From: Pricia antarctica
GTDB taxonomy: Bacteria; Bacteroidota; Bacteroidia; Flavobacteriales; Flavobacteriaceae
Assembly: GCF_900101815.1 (NCBI RefSeq)
Contig: NZ_FNAO01000007.1
Coordinates: 355,158 to 419,157 of the forward strand
Direction: 5' to 3'
Length of the DNA stretch: 64,000 nucleotides
The notes below the pieces were generated by a model. That model searched no databases and was not told the DNA's origin. It worked only from the letters and a program-made list of their open reading frames with translations. Positions 1-11,700 of this stretch are shown here, piece by piece. The translations under genes and the position numbers were made by a program. Position 1 is the stretch's first letter. Every line of letters starts with the position of its first letter.

Positions 1-2
1 AC

Positions 3-863
3 TATAATAAGGAAGTCATCAAACTGGAATTGGACGAGGTGGTGCGCCAAGCGGAAGATTCAGGAATATTGGTCAACGCGACGCTACTTAGAGAGCAATT
101 GCAAAACGGATTTTGCGATGCTTTCCAGTTCGATGTCGATCCGTTCAAGGATATCGTCAGGTTGGTAGACGGTTATGAAATACAGGAAGCAATCGATTCT
201 TCCTACTCGGAAAACGGGAAGGAGGAGACCGCATTTATAGTCCGTTCGAACAAAAGGGCGAACCTGTATAACGAGAGCATCCGCAGTCGGATTCTGTTTC
301 TGGAAAACGAACTCGCCGTTGGCGATTATATGATGGTCGTCAAGAACAATTATTTTTGGCTCGAACCGAAATCCGAAGCCGGATTTATAGCCAATGGGGA
401 TATTATCGAGGTACTCGAAATCTTCGCCATCAAGAATCTATACGGGTTCCGTTTTGCGGAAGTCCTCGTAAAAATGGTCGATTATCCCAACCAAAAACCC
501 TTGGAGACCGTCTTGCTATTGGACACCGTAACCGCCGTTACTGCCTCATTGTCTTACGAAGACGGCAACCGATTGTACCAAGAAGTGATGATGGACTACG
601 CCGAGGAGAAATCCAAATATAAAAAATTCCAATCCGTAAAGAACAACAAGTATTTCAATGCCCTGCAGGTAAAATTCTCGTACGCCATAACCTGCCATAA
701 ATCACAAGGCGGCCAGTGGGATACCGTTTTCGTGGAGCAACCCTATTTGCCCAACGGTGTGGACAAAGAATACCTGCGCTGGCTCTACACCGCGGTCACC
801 CGCGCCAAAAAACAGTTGTACCTGATCGGATTTAAGAGCGATTTTTTTGTTGGCGGGGAATAA
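3..863 (+). CDS. RecD-like ATP-dependent DNA helicase, C-terminal part (5' end outside window)
   Basis: The reading frame is open from base 3, so the gene begins before the window and about 287 C-terminal residues are visible. The end has the UvrD/RecD helicase C-terminal signature: a motif V-like stretch (YAITCHKSQGGQWDTV) followed by motif VI (LYTAVTRAKKQLYL), in which the arginine contacts ATP in superfamily 1 helicases. Walker A and B must lie upstream and are not visible. Family knowledge: small RecD2-like helicases of Bacteroidota are about 450-480 aa and act in DNA repair. The next gene starts 13 bases downstream, so the two are probably co-transcribed. The in-frame TTG at base 30 is not a credible start because coding continues through it. 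Confidence 0.85.
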   Translation, partial: YNKEVIKLELDEVVRQAEDSGILVNATLLREQLQNGFCDAFQFDVDPFKDIVRLVDGYEIQEAIDSSYSENGKEETAFIVRSNKRANLYNESIRSRILFLENELAVGDYMMVVKNNYFWLEPKSEAGFIANGDIIEVLEIFAIKNLYGFRFAEVLVKMVDYPNQKPLETVLLLDTVTAVTASLSYEDGNRLYQEVMMDYAEEKSKYKKFQSVKNNKYFNALQVKFSYAITCHKSQGGQWDTVFVEQPYLPNGVDKEYLRWLYTAVTRAKKQLYLIGFKSDFFVGGE

Positions 864-876
864 AGTAAATTCGTGT

Positions 877-1449
877 ATGACTTCCGAAACCATAATCAGC
901 ATTTTCTTGGGCATAGGCCTGTCCGCCTCAGTAGGCTTTCGCGTCTTTCTTCCCCTGTTCGCGTTGAGCTTGGCCTCGTATGTCGGATTATGGGATTTGA
1001 ACGATAGCTGGCAATGGATTGGGAGTCTTGCTGCGATCATTGCCCTGGGCGTTGCTACCATTGTTGAAATTTTTGCCTATTTTATTCCTTGGATCGACCA
1101 TCTTTTAGATAGTTTTGCAGTGCCATTGGCGGCCATAGCAGGTACGGCGGTCATGGTATCGACGGTAGCCAACCTCGATCCGGTAGTCACGTGGTCGCTA
1201 GCTATCATCGCAGGTGGCGGCACGGCGACCGCTATAAAGGGTGCCAACGCCGCGGGCAGGGTAGCCTCGACCGCCACGACAGGGGGTTTGGCCAACCCCC
1301 TGGTTTCCACCGTGGAGACCGGCACGGCCGTAGTAGTCACCGTAGCCTCTATTTTTGCGCCTATAGTTGCTGCCCTATTCGTCATTATTATCCTTTTTAT
1401 AATTTTCAGCATATATAGGAAGATCAGACCAAGGATGAGTAAAGAGTGA
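877..1449 (+). CDS. DUF4126 family membrane protein
   Basis: This is a 190-residue hydrophobic protein with about four to five predicted membrane segments and glycine/alanine-rich helices. The N-terminal segment (SIFLGIGLSASVGFRVFLP) and the central conserved TAIKGANAAGR region followed by TTGGLANP are typical of the DUF4126 family, whose function is unknown. The frame is open upstream to TTG codons at 847/850, which overlap the helicase gene. I prefer the ATG at 877 because it leaves a short lead-in before the first membrane helix and a 13-base gap after the helicase stop. The C-terminal tail is basic (YRKIRPRMSKE), suggesting a cytoplasmic end. Confidence 0.8.
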   Translation: MTSETIISIFLGIGLSASVGFRVFLPLFALSLASYVGLWDLNDSWQWIGSLAAIIALGVATIVEIFAYFIPWIDHLLDSFAVPLAAIAGTAVMVSTVANLDPVVTWSLAIIAGGGTATAIKGANAAGRVASTATTGGLANPLVSTVETGTAVVVTVASIFAPIVAALFVIIILFIIFSIYRKIRPRMSKE

Positions 1450-1519
1450 ACCCCTGTTGTAAGCGTAGTCGAAGAATTGAATCACAGACAATCAATAGTA
1501 TTTAATCAATAATTTCCCA

Positions 1520-2248
1520 GTGAAAATAATCGCCATGATACCCGCCCGCTACGCGGCGTCCCGCTTTCCGGCCAAGTTGATGCAAGACCTTTCTGGCAAA
1601 CCCGTAATTTTGCGTACTTACGAAGCTGCAGTCAAAACTGGGCTTTTCGACTCGGTCTATGTGGTCACCGACAGTCCCGTAATTTTCGATACGATTACCG
1701 AAGCCGGGGGAAAAGCCTTGATAAGCCATAAGGAACATGAATGCGGCAGCGACCGTATCGCCGAGGCCGTAGCGGATATGGAGGTCGACATCATCGTCAA
1801 TGTACAGGGCGACGAACCTTTTACCGACCGTGAGAGCTTGACCGGGGTTTTAGAGGTGTTCCGCAGCGATCCAGATCAAGAAATCGACTTAGCTTCCCTC
1901 ATGGTTAAGATTACCGATAGGGAAGAAATCGAAAATCCAAATACAGTAAAGGTTATCGTCGACAACCGTAATTTCGCCCTCTACTTTTCACGTTCGCCGA
2001 TTCCCTATCCCCGAAATCAAGAAATTGAGGCTATCTATTATAAACACAAGGGCATCTACGCCTTCCGGAAAAGGGCGTTGATGGATTTTCAACGTTTGCC
2101 GATGCTTTCGTTGGAAGCCACGGAAAAGATTGAGGCCATTCGGTATCTCGAATATGGCAAAAAGATAAAAATGGTAGAGACGAACGTTTCAGGTATAGAA
2201 ATCGATACCCCCGAGGACCTTAAAAGGGCACAACAGGCATGGAAGTAG
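1520..2248 (+). CDS. kdsB: 3-deoxy-manno-octulosonate cytidylyltransferase (CMP-Kdo synthetase)
   Basis: KdsB activates Kdo, or 8-amino-Kdo in some bacteria, as the CMP-sugar for transfer to lipid A; it acts in the cytosol. The N-terminus carries the nucleotide-binding signature [14 protein letters not shown]. Later come [12 protein letters not shown], the NVQGDEP metal/substrate motif and a C-terminal EIDTPEDLK. The length, 242 aa, is normal. The start is GTG at 1520: it gives the expected [12 protein letters not shown]-terminus, and starting at the next in-frame ATG would remove the first beta strand. The gene overlaps the following HAD gene by 10 bases, so the two are translationally coupled. 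The neighbouring KdnB-like gene raises the question whether the real substrate is Kdo or 8-amino-Kdo. Confidence 0.93.
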   Translation: MKIIAMIPARYAASRFPAKLMQDLSGKPVILRTYEAAVKTGLFDSVYVVTDSPVIFDTITEAGGKALISHKEHECGSDRIAEAVADMEVDIIVNVQGDEPFTDRESLTGVLEVFRSDPDQEIDLASLMVKITDREEIENPNTVKVIVDNRNFALYFSRSPIPYPRNQEIEAIYYKHKGIYAFRKRALMDFQRLPMLSLEATEKIEAIRYLEYGKKIKMVETNVSGIEIDTPEDLKRAQQAWK

Positions 2249-2940
2249 ATTTCAGCGCGATACAGGTTATCGGTTTCGATGCCGATGATACCCTATGGGT
2301 CAATGAAACCTATTTTAGGGATACCGAAGAGGCCTTCGCGGCCCTTTTGGAAGATTATGAGACCAAGAACAAGATCGATCAGGAACTGTTTAGGAAAGAA
2401 ATCAAAAATTTGGAAATCTATGGTTATGGTGTAAAGGGATTTGTGTTGTCCATGGTAGAATCCGCCCTCGAAATTTCGAACAACCAGGTTTCGCAGGTAA
2501 CGATTTCCGAAATATTGAATCTGGGCAAAAAAATGTTGGAACAACCGGTGGAATTGTTGCAGGGGGTGCCAGAGGTTTTACGGAAGTTGAAGCACAAATA
2601 TCGTTTGATCGTTTTGACCAAAGGGGATTTACTGGATCAAGAACGGAAATTGGAGCGTTCCGGTCTATCCGAATATTTTCATCATGTGGAGGTTTTAAGC
2701 GACAAGAAAGAAGAAAACTACATACATTTGCTAAACCATTTGCAGATTGATGTTAAGGAGTTTTTAATGATCGGCAATTCCCTGAAATCCGATGTTCTTC
2801 CCTTGCTCGGTATTGGGGCACAGGCGGTACACGTTCCCTTTCATACCACTTGGAAGCATGAAGAAGTATCCATGAAGGAAAATGGCTACAATTATTTAAA
2901 AATTAGTAGATTGCAGGATATACTGGCCTATTTGAAGTAA
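2239..2940 (+). CDS. HAD superfamily hydrolase (putative phosphatase)
   Basis: This 233-residue haloacid dehalogenase-type hydrolase has motif I as FDADDTLW (nucleophile Asp plus the second acid/base Asp) near residues 14-21, motif II as VLTKGD and motif IV as [12 protein letters not shown]. An alpha-helical cap (about residues 35-95) follows motif I, as in the C1 cap class. It starts inside the end of kdsB (10-base overlap) and is followed four bases later by the KdnB-like gene. The context suggests a phosphatase in sugar or lipopolysaccharide metabolism, but it is longer than the capless KdsC (Kdo-8-phosphate phosphatase, about 170 aa), so I do not equate it with KdsC. The substrate is unknown. 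Confidence 0.85.
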   Translation: MEVDFSAIQVIGFDADDTLWVNETYFRDTEEAFAALLEDYETKNKIDQELFRKEIKNLEIYGYGVKGFVLSMVESALEISNNQVSQVTISEILNLGKKMLEQPVELLQGVPEVLRKLKHKYRLIVLTKGDLLDQERKLERSGLSEYFHHVEVLSDKKEENYIHLLNHLQIDVKEFLMIGNSLKSDVLPLLGIGAQAVHVPFHTTWKHEEVSMKENGYNYLKISRLQDILAYLK

Positions 2941-2944
2941 ATAT

Positions 2945-4075
2945 ATGGAGTTAAAAAGAGATATTGCCGCAAGACCACAAGTTGTCAATAGCGTCAAAAA
3001 CCAGTTTAGAAACTTCCCGATGGTACCTCGAGTGGTATTCGGTAGAGGATGTTTCGATCAGTTGGGAGACATCCTGATTTCTAGACGACAACATTCCGAT
3101 GCTCCTTTTATTTTTTTGGTGGATGACGTTTTTGAGGGGACGGAATTAGTTCAGAGAATCCCTCGAATTTTTAACGACCAGCTTATTTTTATCTCCGCTG
3201 ATCGGGAGCCTCGGACAGCACAGGTGGATGCGCTTGTAAAAAAAATCCAAAATGATTTTGATGACGTTCCTTCCGGTATCGTGGGTATTGGAGGCGGAAC
3301 TTTACTAGATCTGTCCAAAGCGGTCGCTATCATGTTGACCAATACCGGAAGGGCTGACGAGTACCAGGGCTGGGACTTGGTGAATAAACCTTCGCTCTAT
3401 CACGCAGGCATACCCACAATCAGCGGTACGGGGGCGGAAGTATCAAGGACTACGGTGCTGTTGGGGCCCGATAAAAAATTGGGTATCAATTCCGATTACA
3501 CCACGTTCGACCAAGTAGTACTGGATCCGGATTTGACCCAGGGTGTCTGCAAGTCACAATGGTTCTACACGGGTATGGATTGCTTTATTCACTGTATCGA
3601 ATCCCTCAAGGGCACCTATCTCAATGCCTTCAGCCAAAGTTATGGGGAAAAAGCCTTAGAGCTCTGTAAGGAAGTATTTTTAGAAGAGCTTGAACCGGCG
3701 GAATCCCGCGATAAGTTGATGATGGCCTCTTGGCATGGCGGTATGAGCATCGCCTATTCCCAAGTGGGGGTGGCGCATGCCATGAGCTATGGCCTTGGTT
3801 TTCTGCTGGGGGTAAGGCACGGTATCGGCAATTGCCTCGTATTCCAACATTTGGAGGAATTTTATCCCGAAGGTGTAGCCTTGTTTGACAAGATGCGCCA
3901 AAAGCACCATATCGAATTGCCTACAGGAATCTGTGCCAACCTTGATGACAACGAGTTCGATACCATGATTTCTGTCGCCATGGGCATGGTCCCCCTATGG
4001 GAAAATGCCCTGGGTAAGGATTGGCGTAAAGTCATTACGTCCGAGAAATTGGAAGCTATTTACCGGAAGATATAG
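2945..4075 (+). CDS. kdnB: KdnB-like Kdo 8-oxidase (iron-containing alcohol dehydrogenase family)
   Basis: A 376-residue member of the iron-containing alcohol dehydrogenase / dehydroquinate synthase-like fold. Visible signatures are the NAD-binding GIGGGTLLDLSKAV (about residues 116-129), GIPTISGTGAEVSRTTVLLG in the middle, and metal-binding histidines in the C-terminal half (GVAHAMSYG and VRHGIGNCLVF). The YQGWDL segment and the position directly behind kdsB suggest KdnB, the enzyme that in Shewanella oxidises Kdo at C8 so that KdnA can aminate it to 8-amino-Kdo. No aminotransferase is adjacent here. The specific assignment rests on memory of the family plus context; the safe statement is an iron-containing alcohol dehydrogenase family enzyme. 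Confidence 0.7.
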   Translation: MELKRDIAARPQVVNSVKNQFRNFPMVPRVVFGRGCFDQLGDILISRRQHSDAPFIFLVDDVFEGTELVQRIPRIFNDQLIFISADREPRTAQVDALVKKIQNDFDDVPSGIVGIGGGTLLDLSKAVAIMLTNTGRADEYQGWDLVNKPSLYHAGIPTISGTGAEVSRTTVLLGPDKKLGINSDYTTFDQVVLDPDLTQGVCKSQWFYTGMDCFIHCIESLKGTYLNAFSQSYGEKALELCKEVFLEELEPAESRDKLMMASWHGGMSIAYSQVGVAHAMSYGLGFLLGVRHGIGNCLVFQHLEEFYPEGVALFDKMRQKHHIELPTGICANLDDNEFDTMISVAMGMVPLWENALGKDWRKVITSEKLEAIYRKI

Positions 4076-4160
4076 GTCTCCAGTACTTGTGTTGGCTCCC
4101 GTTTGTAAAGACTGTTCAAGTAACCATTTTAGAACCGCTTATAATCCTTAACCATTCCTA

Positions 4161-4706
4161 GTGCAAAAACTGGCCCGATTTATCTACTTCAAACTGCTGG
4201 GCTGGAAGGTTGTCGGCACCTTTCCCGGCCATCTTGATAAATTCGTAATCATAGTCGTTCCCCACACCAGCTGGGTCGATTTTTTTCTCGCTCTTCTTAT
4301 TCGGAAAGTCTGGAACGAGCAGATCAACTTTATTGGTAAAAAAAGCCTCTTCGATTCCCCTTTCGGATGGTTTTTTCGATGGACGGGCGGCACTCCCATA
4401 GATCGTAGCAAGAGTAGTGATACAGTTACCGCTACGGCAAAAATTTTTAAGAGAAAAGATAAATTCCGCTTGGCCTTGTCTCCCGAGGGCACTCGTAAGA
4501 AAGTGGACCAATGGAAGACGGGATTCTACTTTATCGCCAAGACTGCCGAGGTACCTATCGTGATGGTAGCCTTCGATTTTGGTGAAAAGCAAATCAAGGT
4601 TTCTGAACCTTATTATACTACGCTTGACAAGGAAACCGATTTCAAAATTTACAAGGCTTTTTTTAAGGGGGTAGTGGGAAAAAAAACGGCTAAAACTAGT
4701 TTTTAA
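4161..4706 (+). CDS. 1-acyl-glycerol-3-phosphate acyltransferase-like protein
   Basis: A 181-residue lysophospholipid acyltransferase family protein. The catalytic H-x4-D motif is HTSWVD at about residues 35-40. Block II appears as FRWTGGTPIDRS, with the conserved arginine, and block III as LSPEGTRKKVDQWKTGFY, the acceptor-binding EGTR. The start is GTG at 4161, giving MQKLARFIYFKLLGWKVVG, as is usual for this short family. It lies 85 bases after the KdnB-like gene on the same strand. It could act in phospholipid synthesis or acylate another membrane lipid; the sequence alone cannot decide. Confidence 0.85.
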   Translation: MQKLARFIYFKLLGWKVVGTFPGHLDKFVIIVVPHTSWVDFFLALLIRKVWNEQINFIGKKSLFDSPFGWFFRWTGGTPIDRSKSSDTVTATAKIFKRKDKFRLALSPEGTRKKVDQWKTGFYFIAKTAEVPIVMVAFDFGEKQIKVSEPYYTTLDKETDFKIYKAFFKGVVGKKTAKTSF

Positions 4707-5708
4707 ATGAATTCAACACCTTTGTCATTTAAACAATTCGTCTAGAGTTGTTTTTTACTTCCTTTTTTCAGATTTTACATGCTTGTTTTGTCCTTGTGGC
4801 GCAATGTGGCTAATGACGTCCTGCTCAAATAAGCCTTTGAGGGCACAAAATCCAAAAACCTCGGTTCGAAAATACAACTCAAGACAAGTTCAAATTCCCA
4901 GATTCCATATTTCGGCCAGCTCGTAAATAGGGTTTTGGTTTTTCCGAGTATACTGAAATGAGGAAACTCCTTAAAAATTCTGATTTAGACCCTTTGGTAT
5001 CGGGCAATATACGGCAGAATCTTAAATAGAGGCAGTTCCTTAAAAATCGCTAGACTCATAAATTTTCGTGTGTCGGAACTCGATGACAAATACTTGACTC
5101 CCTTGTTTTTATACCATAAAATCCATTCCACTTGAAAGGATAGGCTTAAGTCAATTGTAGGAGTATCTTACAGTAGACTAACGTATTGAAAACTAATCTC
5201 TTTTTGACAGAATGACCAGTTTAGAACAATCGTGCATTTTATCGATCTAATATAGAATTTAGTCGATTTTAAATTTTCTTTTAACGGCATCGAAGCAAAA
5301 AGGACCATATTTGACTTGTAACCAAAAATAGATATAACACTGTTTTTTTGATCAAATTCTACTTTAAATAGGTTTTTGTTACGAAAATCCTACAAAATGT
5401 ACCCTGACATTAAACATTAGTCTTTTAGGTTTACCCTTTCATAAAAGATCCCAAATCTTAAAATGAACAAACTTATTTATGGTTACACCAAACCGACCAT
5501 TGATGGGAAACTTTTACGCTACCAATACCTCGATTTACTTTTCTGGCCCTCCGAGGGGCAATCTGCCCATGGCCGTGGTGGAAATTGCAATATATTTTTT
5601 AATTCTTTCTCGGGATACCGTCTTCAAGATCGGTAATTCCGATATGCCGTTATTGGCCCTACCTTGTTTAATAATCTCCAACTTTAATTTTAAATACCCG
5701 TCCGCATT
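4707..5708. other. 1-kb non-coding region upstream of the giant adhesin genes
   Basis: AT-rich sequence with no ORF that resembles a protein. One 77-codon frame (5479-5712) runs into the adhesin start but has no recognisable features and a membrane-like random composition. It probably holds the promoter and leader of the two-gene adhesin operon. I could not identify a convincing TTG/TAnnTTTG promoter pair or a strong hairpin. Confidence 0.5.
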
Positions 5709-8700
5709 ATGAAAAATTTTACGCCTCGCCCTAGGGCCAAATTGCTTGTTTTCTTATGTTTACTATTTGCTCTACCGGTCTTTACCTTGGCACAGGAGGG
5801 CAACTTTATCAATGTGCCCGCTTCGGTAACGGTTGAGCCGGGGGGTACTTTCTCCGTTCGCATTGACGCTCAAACAGGCGGTTTTCCCGTTAATGGGGCC
5901 GAGGTACATCTCAATTTTGACCCAACTATTTTACAGGTTGCCAATGTAAATGTACTCACTACGGAGCTACCGATACCCATTGGTGCCGGTTCCGACATCA
6001 TCGATAACTTACAGGGGCAGGTCGATGTTATCAGAGGCACTTTTGGTGCCGGTATATCGGACGACTTTGACTTTTTTGAAATTGATTTTCAAGTAGTAGG
6101 TACCGGTAATACTTCTATTTCTTACAATAGCGTCTTTCCAAGAGAGACCAATATGACTTCGGGCGGCAACAGTATTTTGGGGACGCCCGAATCCATTCCC
6201 ATTACGATTGCGGCCCAGACCGAAGACCCTATAGCAAGCTTTACGGCAACTCCGACCTCGGGTACGGCGGCCTTATTTGTGAGTGTCGATGCCAGTGCTT
6301 CCTCAGATCCTGACGGGGGCAGTATCGTAAGCTACGATTGGGACTTTGGCGATACGAACATGGCCACGGGAGTTACAGCGGACAATAATTACACCCAACC
6401 TAATACGTATACCATTACCTTGACCGTTACCGATGATGAGGGTGAAACGGATACTGCGACACAGAATATAACAGTAGATGGCGTTACGATTACTTCCTAT
6501 ACCGTTACGGCCAGTGCAGGACCCAACGGAGCTATTGATCCTACTTCAGCGCTGGTTGAGGAAGGTACCGACCAAACTTTTACCATCACTCCCGACACCG
6601 GCTATGAGATTGCCGGTATTTTGGCAGGCGGTACTTCGGTCGGCGTTTCGAATCCATTCGTACTAACCAATGTAGTGGCAAATACAAGCGTTGAGGTATC
6701 GTTCAGCCTGATCAACGACGATTCCGTTCCCGTAATTTCATTAGATGCCACCGCTACCGTCAACGAAGGCGGTAACATAAGCGTCCCCCTGTCAATAACC
6801 GATGGAGACGGCGATGCCCTGACGGTGACTATTACCTCGGCATCGAACGAACCGCTAGAGCTGCGGTCTAACAACGATCCCGCTGGGCCACAGGTCGAGC
6901 CCTATCCTTTTGATGCTTCCGGCTTTCTGACCGAGAATATCAACACTGATCTTGACGGCCTGTACAGCTCCGATCTGGTGTTCGCACCGACCTTCGGCGA
7001 TGGAGGCTCCAACGGCGATGGAAGTGGTGTTTATACCGTCACGGTAAACGTTTCGGATACCGATGGCAACACAGTGGAAAAAACTTTGAATCTTACGGTA
7101 AACGACACGCCCCAGTTGATTTCCGATGCGTTTGTTGCGACCCTTCAGGCGGAATCTTTTGATAATCAAGGTCCTGCGAATACAGGTTCGGGAGATAACG
7201 GTATCGGCGTCGAGGACAATACGCCCGGCGGCGTCATAAATATCGGCTTTACCACGAACGGAGACTTTGCGGAGTATCTGATCGACGTCGCCACAGCCGG
7301 CACCTATTCCTTCGACTTTTTCGTTGCCAAAGCAAGTGGACCGGTCGGAACCATGACCGTCAACGGTGGCCCTGCATCGATATCGGTAAACAGCACCGGT
7401 GACTGGCAACAATATAATCCGGTCAGCACGAATGTGGTGCTACCCGAGGGGCGACAGACCCTGCGATTCGATTGGTCCGGATCCACCGGTTTCCTTTTTA
7501 ATATGGATTATTTTGTCGTTACGTTTGTGGGCGGCGTCAACAATCCTCCGGTAATTGAAACGATTGCCGATGTTGATGCGAACGAAGGTACGATAGTAAC
7601 TGTAGATGTTCCGGTAGATGATGATGGTGGCTCCCCGTTGGAGGTATCTCTAGAAATATATGATAAAAGTATAGGAGGTGGCGCAAATACGGTACCCTTG
7701 ACGTCAGGACTGACCGTTCCACCCACTGATTATTCCTTTTCCGATGAAGGTAATGGCACGTACAACTTGATTTGGGATACGGATACCACGGATGGTCGGT
7801 CCTACTCGGCGACCATTACCGCCAACGATGGGATAAATCCGCCTGTCAGCGAAACGTTTACCATTGATTTGGCGCAAAACATTGCTGATGGGCCAATAAA
7901 GGCGACGACATTTAACTACCCAATACCTTATTATGGCAGTAACCCGACTTTGGGATACACGGTTGCCGTCGAATCAAGCAATAATAACATTGGATATATC
8001 GATTCTGGTGAGGCGGTTGAATATTTGATTAATGTTCCTTCTGCCGGTACCTATGAACTTCGTGTAAATGCTTCGAAAGGTTCTAACGGCGGTGGTAATC
8101 CTACGACGTTAACGATATCTGAAGATATTGATGGATTCTCCCCAATTGGAACTCTATCCATTCCAAATACAGGATGGACCCCATATGTAAACTATACCGT
8201 CCCTGTTATTTTTACCAATGCCGGGGTACAAAAACTTCGATTCGATTTTGGGGGAACGATGAACATACAGGAATTTGAACTAACGCCCTCTACAAGCAAT
8301 ACCCCTCCGATTGTCGAGATTCTAACCCCGAATGATGGATTGAACGTTGAACAAGGCGTTGCCATCAATTTTACCGCTACAGCCGACGACACCCAAGACG
8401 GTGATGTCGCAGCAAGTTTGGTCTGGAATTCCGATATCGATGGCGATTTCGGTACGGGTAGTAACGTAAATACCTCCGCTCTCAGCATTGGAACACATAC
8501 CATTACCGCTACAGTGACGGATAGCGACACCACACCACTGACGGGCTCGGCCTCCATAACAGTATCGATTATCCAGACCGCTCCTGCCTGTGATGTACGT
8601 TTTAGGGTAAATGCGGGAGGATCTTTGCTCGCCAATTCCACGGGCAATTTTGAAGAAGATCAAACTGTGGCCGGGACTAACGGAACTTCCCAGACGGGGA

Positions 8701-11700
8701 CTCCCTCACCCTATATTGACCTATCGGGAACGGCCTTCGACAAGACTTTTGGTTCGGTTGCTCCCTTGGTATCCAATACCACCGGTTATCCGGATGTCCT
8801 TTTTCAAACGGAACGTTACAGCGATGCAGCGAATCCGAACAATATGAATTGGACGTTCCCGACCGAAAATGGCATCTATGACGTTAAAATTCTGTTCAAC
8901 GAAAACTATACCGGAGAAATCGGTGACCCCCGTGTTTTTGATGTTGAAATAGAAGGCGACATCGCCTTGGACGACTATCGTCCATCGGGCCCTACCGGTG
9001 CCGATGTGAACGTAGCAAAGGTAGAGATATATCAGGCTACCGTAACTGATGGCGAACTGAACATTAATTTTATAAAGGGAACACAAAACCCCTCCGTAAA
9101 GGGATTTGATATCTGCTTTATCGCGCCGGTTTCCGATACGGCTCCTGTGGTAGCTATTAACGCACCTTTGGATGGGGCGAACCTTGGTCGTAACGTCGAC
9201 GTTTCTTTTTCAGGGGTCGCCACCGATGTAGAGGATGACGACACCACGCTTACCGCGGCCCTTTCTTGGAACTCTCCCACCGAACCTAGTTTGGCCGGTA
9301 CGGGTGGTAGCTTTACCGATAGGCTATTTGTACCAGGACCTCATACGATTCAGGCCAGTGTTACCGACAGCGATGACAATACCGTGGTTGAAACGATTAC
9401 GGTAAATGTAGCAGTGCCCGGCGTCGCGATTACTTTCCCAGAGGAAGATGCCGTCTTGGCGAATACAGATATACGGTTCACCTGGTCTACCGAGAATATG
9501 TTGTTGTTCAGTCCGTATGACGAGCATGTACACTTTTACGTAAACCCGGTTGACCCAAATAACCCGGATTACGACGATAGGATTTCTACGGTATCCGATA
9601 TAGGCCAGTTATTTTGGGACCTCAATGCCGATGATGGTATCGTCGAGGGCGAAAACACGGTGGTCATTATCGCTGCGGACGGCTCGCACACAGAGTTCAC
9701 CAATCCCGAAGCCCGTGATATCGTCAACTTCACGGTCTGTTCCACAAGTATTTCCAATATCGTTGCCTCTGACCCTACGGAATGTGGACTGAATAATGGC
9801 GAAATCGTAATCGAGGCTACGGGAACAAATCTTGAATATAGTATAGACAACGGCGCGAACTTTCAGGCCGCGAACAGCTTCAACGGAATTTCCGCCGGCA
9901 CTTACGACATCGTAGTCCGTCAAATAGGAAGCAATTCCTGTTCGGCGACGGACACAGTGATTTTGGAAAGTCCAGCGGCGGCTACGCCTATCGTTTCCGG
10001 TCCAACCACCTATTTGGAAGGCTCCGGAGGTGTTACTTTGGATGCGGGAGCTGGATATGCCTCCTACCTTTGGTCTCCCAATGGGGAAACCACACAGACC
10101 ATAACCGTCTTGGAAGGCACCTACTCCGTAACGGTAACCGAGGCAAACGGATGTGAAGGAACTTCAATTGGCATTATAGTCACCGAGGAGGACGATATAA
10201 CTCCACCGGAAGCCATCTGCCAAAGCATAACCGTTCAATTGGACGAAACGGGCAATGCAAGTATTACGGCGGCGGACATCGATAATGGTTCGAACGATAC
10301 CTCCGGTATCGCCGATCTATCGATAGACACAAGTTCTTTCGACTGCTCGAATATCGGGGCCAACACGGTTACCCTTACCGTTATGGATAACAATAACAAT
10401 ATCAGCAGCTGTACCGCAACGGTAACGGTAGAAGATACCATAGCACCTGTAATTACCTGCCCTGGTAACATCGAAATGTTGAGCAGCAGTTCGCAGGTAT
10501 TGAATATCATTCCAGCCACGGCCACGGATAACTGTGGTAATGCAGCGGAGATTACCTTCGAGAGAAGCGATAATCCCAACTTGACACTGAACGATCCATT
10601 CCCACAGGGAATTACAACGATACAATGGACCGCTATGGATGCTTCGGGCAACACCGACAATTGTGAACAGACAATAACCATTACCTTACCACAATCCACT
10701 GCCAATGAGATCGTTGCTTTCTCGGTAAGCGGACAAGTAGGCGCGGAAACCATAGATTCGAACGCGGGTTCGATCAACCTAACTGTTGCCATCGGCACTG
10801 ATGTTACCTCGCTTTCCCCGTCCATCGATATTTCCCAACTCGCTACCATCAGCCCCGATTCAGGTTTGGCCCAGAATTTCTCGGCACCCGTGGACTACGT
10901 GGTGAGCGCTGAAGACGGTTCTACAAAGCAGTGGACGGTCAGCGTGACGGTGCAAGACGATACTACCGACCCCGAAATTGCCTGTCTAAGCAATATCCAA
11001 GTCAATAACGATATCGGCGAGTGCGGTGCGGTGGTTACCTATGAAGAACCTGTAGGAACCGATAATCTTCCGGGAGCTACTACGGAACAGACTTCAGGTT
11101 TGCCCAATGGCGGAATTTTCCCAATAGGCATTACGACCCAGACGTATAGGGTTACGGATGCGGAAGGCAATATAGCATCCTGTAGCTTTACCATTACCGT
11201 AATCGATGCGGAAAATCCGGTCATTACCTGTCCAACGAACGTTTCGGTAACGATTGCTTCCGGACTAACGTCATCCGTGGTCACCTTTGAAAATCCAAGC
11301 ATTTCCGATAATTGTGTCGGGAGCGTTTTGGCTCAGACCGCGGGACTTCCGAGCGGTTCTGAATTCCCCATTGGTACTACGGTCAATACCTTTCAGGTTA
11401 CTGATGCCGTCGGAAACACAGCTACCTGTAGCTTTGAGGTAAGGGTGGAAGAAGAAGTGGCCAATAGCGTACTTTCTGTAACAAGTTTCACGCTAATCAA
11501 TGCGGATACGGACAATGACCTGTTTACACTTACGAATGGCATGGCCATTGACGTCAACAGCCTTCCTACCCTCCATTTGGACGTACGCGCCAATACCACG
11601 GACGACGTGGAGAGCGTACGTTTTGTTCTGGGAGGGAATAAGGGGCGGACATCAACGGAAAGCGTTCCTCCCTATGCACTATTTCAAGACTTTCCCACAG

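Noticed and set aside
4688..4720. 19-base string tttttaaatgaattcaaca shared by 4701 region and the TIR gene start
   Set aside because: Short AT-rich match including a start codon context; most likely chance.
5479..5712. 77-codon plus-strand frame running into the adhesin start
   Set aside because: No recognisable features, composition like random translation, and overlaps the signal peptide start; treated as non-coding leader.
10235..10849. Long minus-strand frames inside both giant genes
   Set aside because: They are antisense shadows of repetitive, codon-biased coding sequence; no promoter, no start context, and the plus frame is clearly the real one.
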